64,000 bases of DNA from Micromonospora sp. WMMD961 (GTDB lineage: Bacteria; Actinomycetota; Actinomycetes; Mycobacteriales; Micromonosporaceae). The notes beneath the pieces are model-generated. The model searched no databases, was not told the DNA's origin, and saw only the letters and a program-made list of their open reading frames with translations. The number at the start of each line of letters is the position of its first letter. The stretch's first letter is position 1. Location: NCBI RefSeq assembly GCF_029626145.1, contig NZ_JARUBJ010000002.1, positions 4,809,501 through 4,873,500 on the forward strand, read 5' to 3'. Made by a program: the position numbers and the translations under genes. Positions 62,276 through 64,000 of the stretch are shown here, piece after piece.

Positions 62276-64000
62276 TCACGGTCGCAGGGTCAGCGTCTGG
62301 GTAGCCGCATCCGTGACGTCCTCCCGATCCCAGCGCATCGGCAGGGTCTTGCCGTCGCGCCACAACGGCAACTGATCGTCGTAGTTGCGGTGGAAGGCGT
62401 GCCCGGAGTTGCCGGTCAGCTGGATCCACCGGGAGGCGTCGAGGTCGGCCAGGTCGACGATCATCCGCATCGAGGGCACGGCGTCGACCTCGTAGCCCGC
62501 GGCGGCATCCCAGCCCGTCGCGTTGACGATCGCGTCGCCGCCCGACACACCGACCGGGTCGGCGTTGAAGAGCCACTCGACGGGCCCGACGCCCGACGTG
62601 CCGAAGGTCTGGTTGCGTGCGGTCAGGATGTGCATCCGGCCCCACCGCCAGTCGGGCCGGTCGCCCTGATCGCGGCGAAGCTCCGCGGTCGCCTCGGCCG
62701 CCGCCGAGCGCAGAATGTCGTCGCGACGCTCGACGGCCGGGGTGTCCTGGCGATCCCACCACGGGGACCCGGGCTGGGCGAGCAGTCCCCGCACCACTTC
62801 GAACCACCGGTCGCCGCCGTCGGGGCGGTAGCTCGCGGGCAGTTCGTCGAAGATGCCGGCGAGCAGGTGGCGCCAGGTCGCGTTGTAGTACGCGGCCGCG
62901 GCGGACCGGCGCGCCTCGGCGCTGCCGGAGGGGCCGTCGGCGGGTTGCTGGAAGTCCCAGTCCTTCCACAGGTCGGTGGCGGTGACGCGGGCGTCGTCGG
63001 ACGGGTCGGTAGACCGGTGCAGAGCGTCGACAACCGCCGGTACGAGGGTCGGCGCGAAGCCGTTGCGGTTGTCGAACTGCATGTGCTGCACGTCCGCCAC
63101 GCTGATCGGGCCGGGCGCTGACGTGATCATGTCGCGGATGCGTTGGCTGCGGTAGCCGTACGACCAGTCGTTTGTCAGCAGGCGCGGGTAGCCGGGGCCG
63201 ACGACGGCCTGATTGGCGGTGACCACATAGCCGCCGGGCGGGTTGAGGACGCTCGGCAGTTCGGGGAAGGGAATGAAACCCTTCCAGTCGTACGCCGAAT
63301 CCCAGCCCGGGCTCATCCACCGCCCGTCGCCTTTGCCGCGCACCGGGATGCGACCGGGCGACTGGTAGCCGATGTTGCCGTCCACGTCGGCGTACACGAT
63401 GTTCTGTGCGGGCACCTCGAACAACGCGGCGGCGGCGCGGAACTCGGTCCAGTTCGCCGCGGTGTTGAGTGCGAAGAGCGCCTCGGCGGTCCGACCTGGC
63501 CGTAGCGCCGTCCAGTTCAGCGCGATGGCGTAACCGTCGCCCTGCGTCTCGCCGTCCGGCGCCGGACGCCCGGCAGCGAGCTGCGGGCTGGCGGCCACGG
63601 GGGCCGGCGAGCCGGCCTGGTCGACCGGCGGCCTGCGGCCGATGTCCCGCAGCGACGCCGACGCGTCGGACAGCAGCGGACCGTGCCGGGACGTGCGTAC
63701 CGTGATCGACACCGGCTTGCCGCCCGCGACCTCGATGGTCTCGGTGCGGGTCTGCAGGGGCAGCCACTCGCCGTCGACCTGCACCCGGTCGCCGTCCACC
63801 CGCTCGAGATACAGGTCGGTCACGTCGGGGTCGAGGTTGGTGAAGCCCCAGGCGATACGGGCGTTGTGGCCGATGACGACGCCGGGGACGCCGGCGAACG
63901 TGAACCCGGCGACGTCGAACGCGCACTCGCAGTGCAGACCCATCTGATACCAGATGCCGGGCATGCTCGGGCTCAGGTGTGGGTCGTTGGCCAGGATCGG
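62276..64000 (-). CDS. Penicillin-acylase-family hydrolase, truncated by the window
   Basis: The frame is open to the right edge; 574 residues of the C-terminal (beta-subunit) part are visible. It begins in the middle of PILANDPHLSPSMPGIWYQMGLHC, which in this N-terminal-nucleophile family lies some residues after the catalytic serine, so the serine and the alpha subunit lie beyond base 64000. Further landmarks are GVPGVVIGHNARIAWGFTNLDPDVTDLY, SRHGPLLSD and TGNSGHAFHRNYDDQ near the end. Members cleave penicillins, cephalosporins, acyl-homoserine lactones or other amides, usually after export and self-processing. Substrate cannot be told. Confidence 0.9.
   Translation of the reverse strand, partial: PILANDPHLSPSMPGIWYQMGLHCECAFDVAGFTFAGVPGVVIGHNARIAWGFTNLDPDVTDLYLERVDGDRVQVDGEWLPLQTRTETIEVAGGKPVSITVRTSRHGPLLSDASASLRDIGRRPPVDQAGSPAPVAASPQLAAGRPAPDGETQGDGYAIALNWTALRPGRTAEALFALNTAANWTEFRAAAALFEVPAQNIVYADVDGNIGYQSPGRIPVRGKGDGRWMSPGWDSAYDWKGFIPFPELPSVLNPPGGYVVTANQAVVGPGYPRLLTNDWSYGYRSQRIRDMITSAPGPISVADVQHMQFDNRNGFAPTLVPAVVDALHRSTDPSDDARVTATDLWKDWDFQQPADGPSGSAEARRSAAAAYYNATWRHLLAGIFDELPASYRPDGGDRWFEVVRGLLAQPGSPWWDRQDTPAVERRDDILRSAAAEATAELRRDQGDRPDWRWGRMHILTARNQTFGTSGVGPVEWLFNADPVGVSGGDAIVNATGWDAAAGYEVDAVPSMRMIVDLADLDASRWIQLTGNSGHAFHRNYDDQLPLWRDGKTLPMRWDREDVTDAATQTLTLRP

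Overview
This window is high-GC, actinobacterial DNA. Nearly every gene has strongly G/C-biased third codon positions, GTG and TTG starts are common, operons are packed with 1-20 base start/stop overlaps, and GPP34, MCE-style hydrolase and LLM-type genes are typical of the group. A Micromonospora-like or Streptomyces-like filamentous actinomycete is the best guess, but the sequence does not fix the genus. No rRNA, tRNA, CRISPR array, phage or intact insertion sequence was seen.

Left part (1-21.5 kb), catabolism: a GPP34 protein (cut by the left edge), a SnoaL-like protein, a secreted lipase, a minus-strand GntR/DJ-1/hydrolase set, and a plus-strand ABC uptake operon with two different ATPases followed by an aldehyde dehydrogenase and an iron-type alcohol dehydrogenase. 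It is followed by a minus-strand polyol PTS operon (DeoR, PfkB kinase, EIIC, EIIB, EIIA, dehydrogenase, HPr, EI) that carries its own general PTS proteins.

Centre (21.5-51.5 kb), the main interest: a nonribosomal peptide cluster of the pyochelin/yersiniabactin/coelibactin style. NRPS-2 (ArCP-Cy-A-PCP-Cy-A-PCP) should pass its chain through a C-terminal/TubC docking contact to NRPS-1 (docking-Cy-A[MT]-PCP-TE). That makes three heterocyclising modules, at least two of them cysteine-like. Tailoring genes are a thiazolinyl-imide reductase fused to a methyltransferase, a second reductase-like protein, a P450 with a 3Fe-4S ferredoxin, a type II thioesterase, two further methyltransferases and a flavin reductase. 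The starter genes do not look like a salicylate pathway. They are an aryl-AMP ligase with a changed acid pocket, a NikD/sarcosine-oxidase-like oxidase, an LLM monooxygenase, a DegT-family aminotransferase and a small tautomerase. This is the gene set expected for 3-hydroxypicolinate made from lysine. Two half-ABC proteins of the YbtP/YbtQ (IrtA/IrtB) type end the plus-strand operon.

Right part (51.5-64 kb): a TetR regulator, a complete Opp/Nik/Cnt-type importer (binding protein, two permeases, fused double ATPase), a frameshifted exported peptidase-like gene, a ZnuABC zinc importer with an ArsR-type regulator, and a penicillin-acylase-family gene cut by the right edge.

Sites matching the actinobacterial zinc-repressor (Zur) box, as I recall it, lie in four separate control regions: NRPS-1/AMP ligase (34928), ferredoxin/methyltransferase (weaker, 50725), the Opp-type importer (52277) and znuA (59011 and 59072). 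Together these suggest a zinc-regulated zincophore system: synthesis, two candidate uptake routes and ZnuABC side by side, with a predicted hydroxypyridine rather than salicylate cap. The zinc link and the starter identity are inferences. The domain order, gene order and site sequences are read directly.
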